Position numbers and translations under genes: made by a program. The notes under the pieces are model-generated. The model saw only the letters and a list, made by a program, of their open reading frames with translations, did not search any database and was not told where the DNA came from. A stretch of 7,140 nt of DNA from Aquificaceae bacterium (lineage in GTDB: Bacteria; Aquificota; Aquificia; Aquificales; Aquificaceae), in the NCBI GenBank assembly GCA_015492115.1, contig WGFS01000007.1, positions 1-7,140 on the forward strand. The letters run 5' to 3'. Numbering within the stretch: the first letter of the stretch is position 1; every line of letters begins with the position of its first letter. Below, piece by piece: positions 5,931 to 7,140 of this stretch.

Positions 5931-7140
5931 TCAGGATATCCTGTAGGTCTTCCTGAGCCTGAACTCCTCCTGCTTCCCCTCGTTCCACTGGCTCACAGGT
6001 CTGAGATACCCGACCACCCTTGAATAGACCTCGCACCTCTCACCGCATATGGGACAGTTCTCGTGCTCTCCCGATATGTAGCCGTGCTTTGGACAGACGC
6101 TGAAGGTAGGCGTTATGGTGAAGTAGGGTATCCTGTAGTTCTCGCACACTTTTCTGACGAAGTTCTTTACGCTCTCCGTATCCTTTATCCTCTCCCCGAC
6201 GAAGAAGTGTATGACCGTCCCTCCCGTGTACCTTATCTGGAGCTCCTCCTGGTGCTCCAGAACCTCAAAGGGGTCGTCTGTGTAGTTCACGGGAAGCTGG
6301 GTTGAGTTGGTGTAGAAGGGAGCGGATCCCTTCTTGACCTCCTCCTCGTTCGCAACTATTATGTCTGGGAAAGTCTCCTTGTCAAGCTTGGCGAGCCTGT
6401 AGGAGGCTCCCTCCGCAGGGGTTGCCTCAAGGTTGTAGAGGTTCCCCGTCTCCTCCTGATACTGGAGGAGTTTCTCCCTCATGAAGTCAAGTACCCTTAT
6501 CGCGAAGTCCCTCCCCTTCGGGTCCGCTATGCTCACCCCGAAGAGGTTCAGGCAGGCTTCGTTCATCCCTATCAGACCTATGGTTGAGAAGTGGTTCTTC
6601 CAGTGCTCTCCGAACCTCTTCCTGACCATCCTGAGGTAGAACCTGGAGTAAGGGTAAAGACCCTTCTCCATGAAGTCCTCTATCGCCCTCCTCTTTATCT
6701 CTAAGCTCTCCTTAGCGAGGTCCATGAGCTTGGACAGCCTCTCAAAGAACTCCTCCTCGCTATCGGAGAGGTAGCCGAGCCTCGGCATGTTTATGGTCAC
6801 CACACCTATGGAGCCCGTAAGCGGGTTCGCACCGAAGTACCCTCCTCCCCTTTTGAGTAGCTCCTTGGTCTCAAGCCTCAGCCTGCAGCACATACTCCTG
6901 ACGTCCTCGGGCTTCATGTCAGAGTTGATGAAGTTGGCGAAGTAGGGAATTCCGTACTTGGCGGTCATCTCCCACAGTCCTTTAAGGCTCGGGCTGTCCC
7001 AGTCAAAGTCGGGCGTGATGTTGTAGGTTGGGATGGGGAAGGTGAACACCCTACCTCTCGCGTCCCCCTCGCTCATGACCTCAAAGAAAGCCTGGTTTAT
7101 CATGTCCACCTCTTCCTGGAACTCCCCGTAGGTCTCGTTC
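5931..7140 (-). CDS. nrdD: Anaerobic ribonucleoside-triphosphate reductase (class III), C-terminal part
   Basis: About 403 codons of the 3' end are present. The frame stays open to the window edge (N-E-T-Y-G-E-F-Q-E-E before the GTG at 7109, which is internal), so the N-terminus and any ATP-cone domain lie outside. The enzyme reduces ribonucleotides to deoxyribonucleotides without oxygen, using a glycyl radical. Numbering from the Val at 7109: F-P-I-P-T-Y-N-I-T (24-32); R-S-M-C-C-R-L (71-77), probably holding the active-site Cys that becomes a thiyl radical; G-S-I-G-V-V-T-I-N-M-P-R (99-110); a C-terminal zinc site with C339, H342, C352, C355 and C359 available; and R-V-V-G-Y-L (364-369) with Gly367 as the predicted radical site, followed by W-N-x-G-K. 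All key C-terminal elements are intact. nrdG follows with no gap. The class III type implies that this organism makes DNA precursors at least sometimes under anoxic or very low-oxygen conditions. Confidence 0.96.
   Translation of the reverse strand, partial: NETYGEFQEEVDMINQAFFEVMSEGDARGRVFTFPIPTYNITPDFDWDSPSLKGLWEMTAKYGIPYFANFINSDMKPEDVRSMCCRLRLETKELLKRGGGYFGANPLTGSIGVVTINMPRLGYLSDSEEEFFERLSKLMDLAKESLEIKRRAIEDFMEKGLYPYSRFYLRMVRKRFGEHWKNHFSTIGLIGMNEACLNLFGVSIADPKGRDFAIRVLDFMREKLLQYQEETGNLYNLEATPAEGASYRLAKLDKETFPDIIVANEEEVKKGSAPFYTNSTQLPVNYTDDPFEVLEHQEELQIRYTGGTVIHFFVGERIKDTESVKNFVRKVCENYRIPYFTITPTFSVCPKHGYISGEHENCPICGERCEVYSRVVGYLRPVSQWNEGKQEEFRLRKTYRIS

Noticed and set aside
5313..6023. Open frame of 236 codons on the + strand opposite nrdG/nrdD
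   Set aside because: It is antisense to two unmistakable genes and its product is rich in Leu, Pro, His and Tyr with no recognisable motif. It is a shadow of the high-GC third positions on the coding strand.
5692..6036. Second minus-strand frame of 114 codons across the nrdD/nrdG junction
   Set aside because: It is out of frame with both real genes on the same strand and has no supporting motif.

Overview
The window looks like a piece of a compact chromosome from a thermophilic bacterium. Genes abut or overlap, Arg is mostly AGG/AGA and Ile often ATA, coding strands are purine-rich, and the proteins are rich in Lys, Glu and Arg. Together with a class III ribonucleotide reductase pair, this is compatible with the Aquificota (Aquifex/Hydrogenobacter-like). 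That assignment is an inference from style, not from a marker gene. I see no RNA gene, mobile element, CRISPR array or phage gene, and no gene-free stretch longer than 24 bases between the genes called here.

Left half, + strand (1-3542), four genes in a row. First comes the C-terminal 358 residues of a membrane glycosyltransferase of the GT39/ArnT/PMT_2 type, cut by the window edge. Overlapping its end by 23 bases is a 299-residue membrane-anchored protein that reads as a degenerate PHP-domain (CehA/McbA-like) protein lacking the metal-binding His residues. After a 19-base gap follow thpR (RNA 2',3'-cyclic phosphodiesterase, two HxT motifs) and purM (AIR synthetase). These two share a TTGA stop/start overlap, and purM starts at TTG behind a strong Shine-Dalgarno. 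The set mixes envelope and housekeeping functions and is probably co-transcribed because of the packing, not because the functions are shared.

Right half, - strand (7140 down to 3535), four genes read leftward: nrdD (C-terminal ~400 residues of the anaerobic, glycyl-radical ribonucleotide reductase, cut by the window edge), nrdG (its radical-SAM activase, start codon directly after the nrdD stop), a small exported helical protein of unknown function (ATGA overlap with nrdG), and a 392-residue cytoplasmic protein of unknown function with a beta-rich, propeller-like N-terminal part. NrdG installs the glycyl radical on NrdD, which then makes deoxynucleotides without oxygen. The two unknown genes are tied to them by position only.

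The two transcription units meet tail to tail at 3535-3542, where the stop-codon ends of purM and the 392-residue gene overlap by 8 bases. A GC-rich inverted repeat (3524-3547) covers both stop codons and could be a shared, T-tract-less terminator. The most notable points are the apparent PHP pseudoenzyme, this junction hairpin, and the two unrecognised genes behind nrdDG. I found no convincing evidence of a wholly new multi-gene system.
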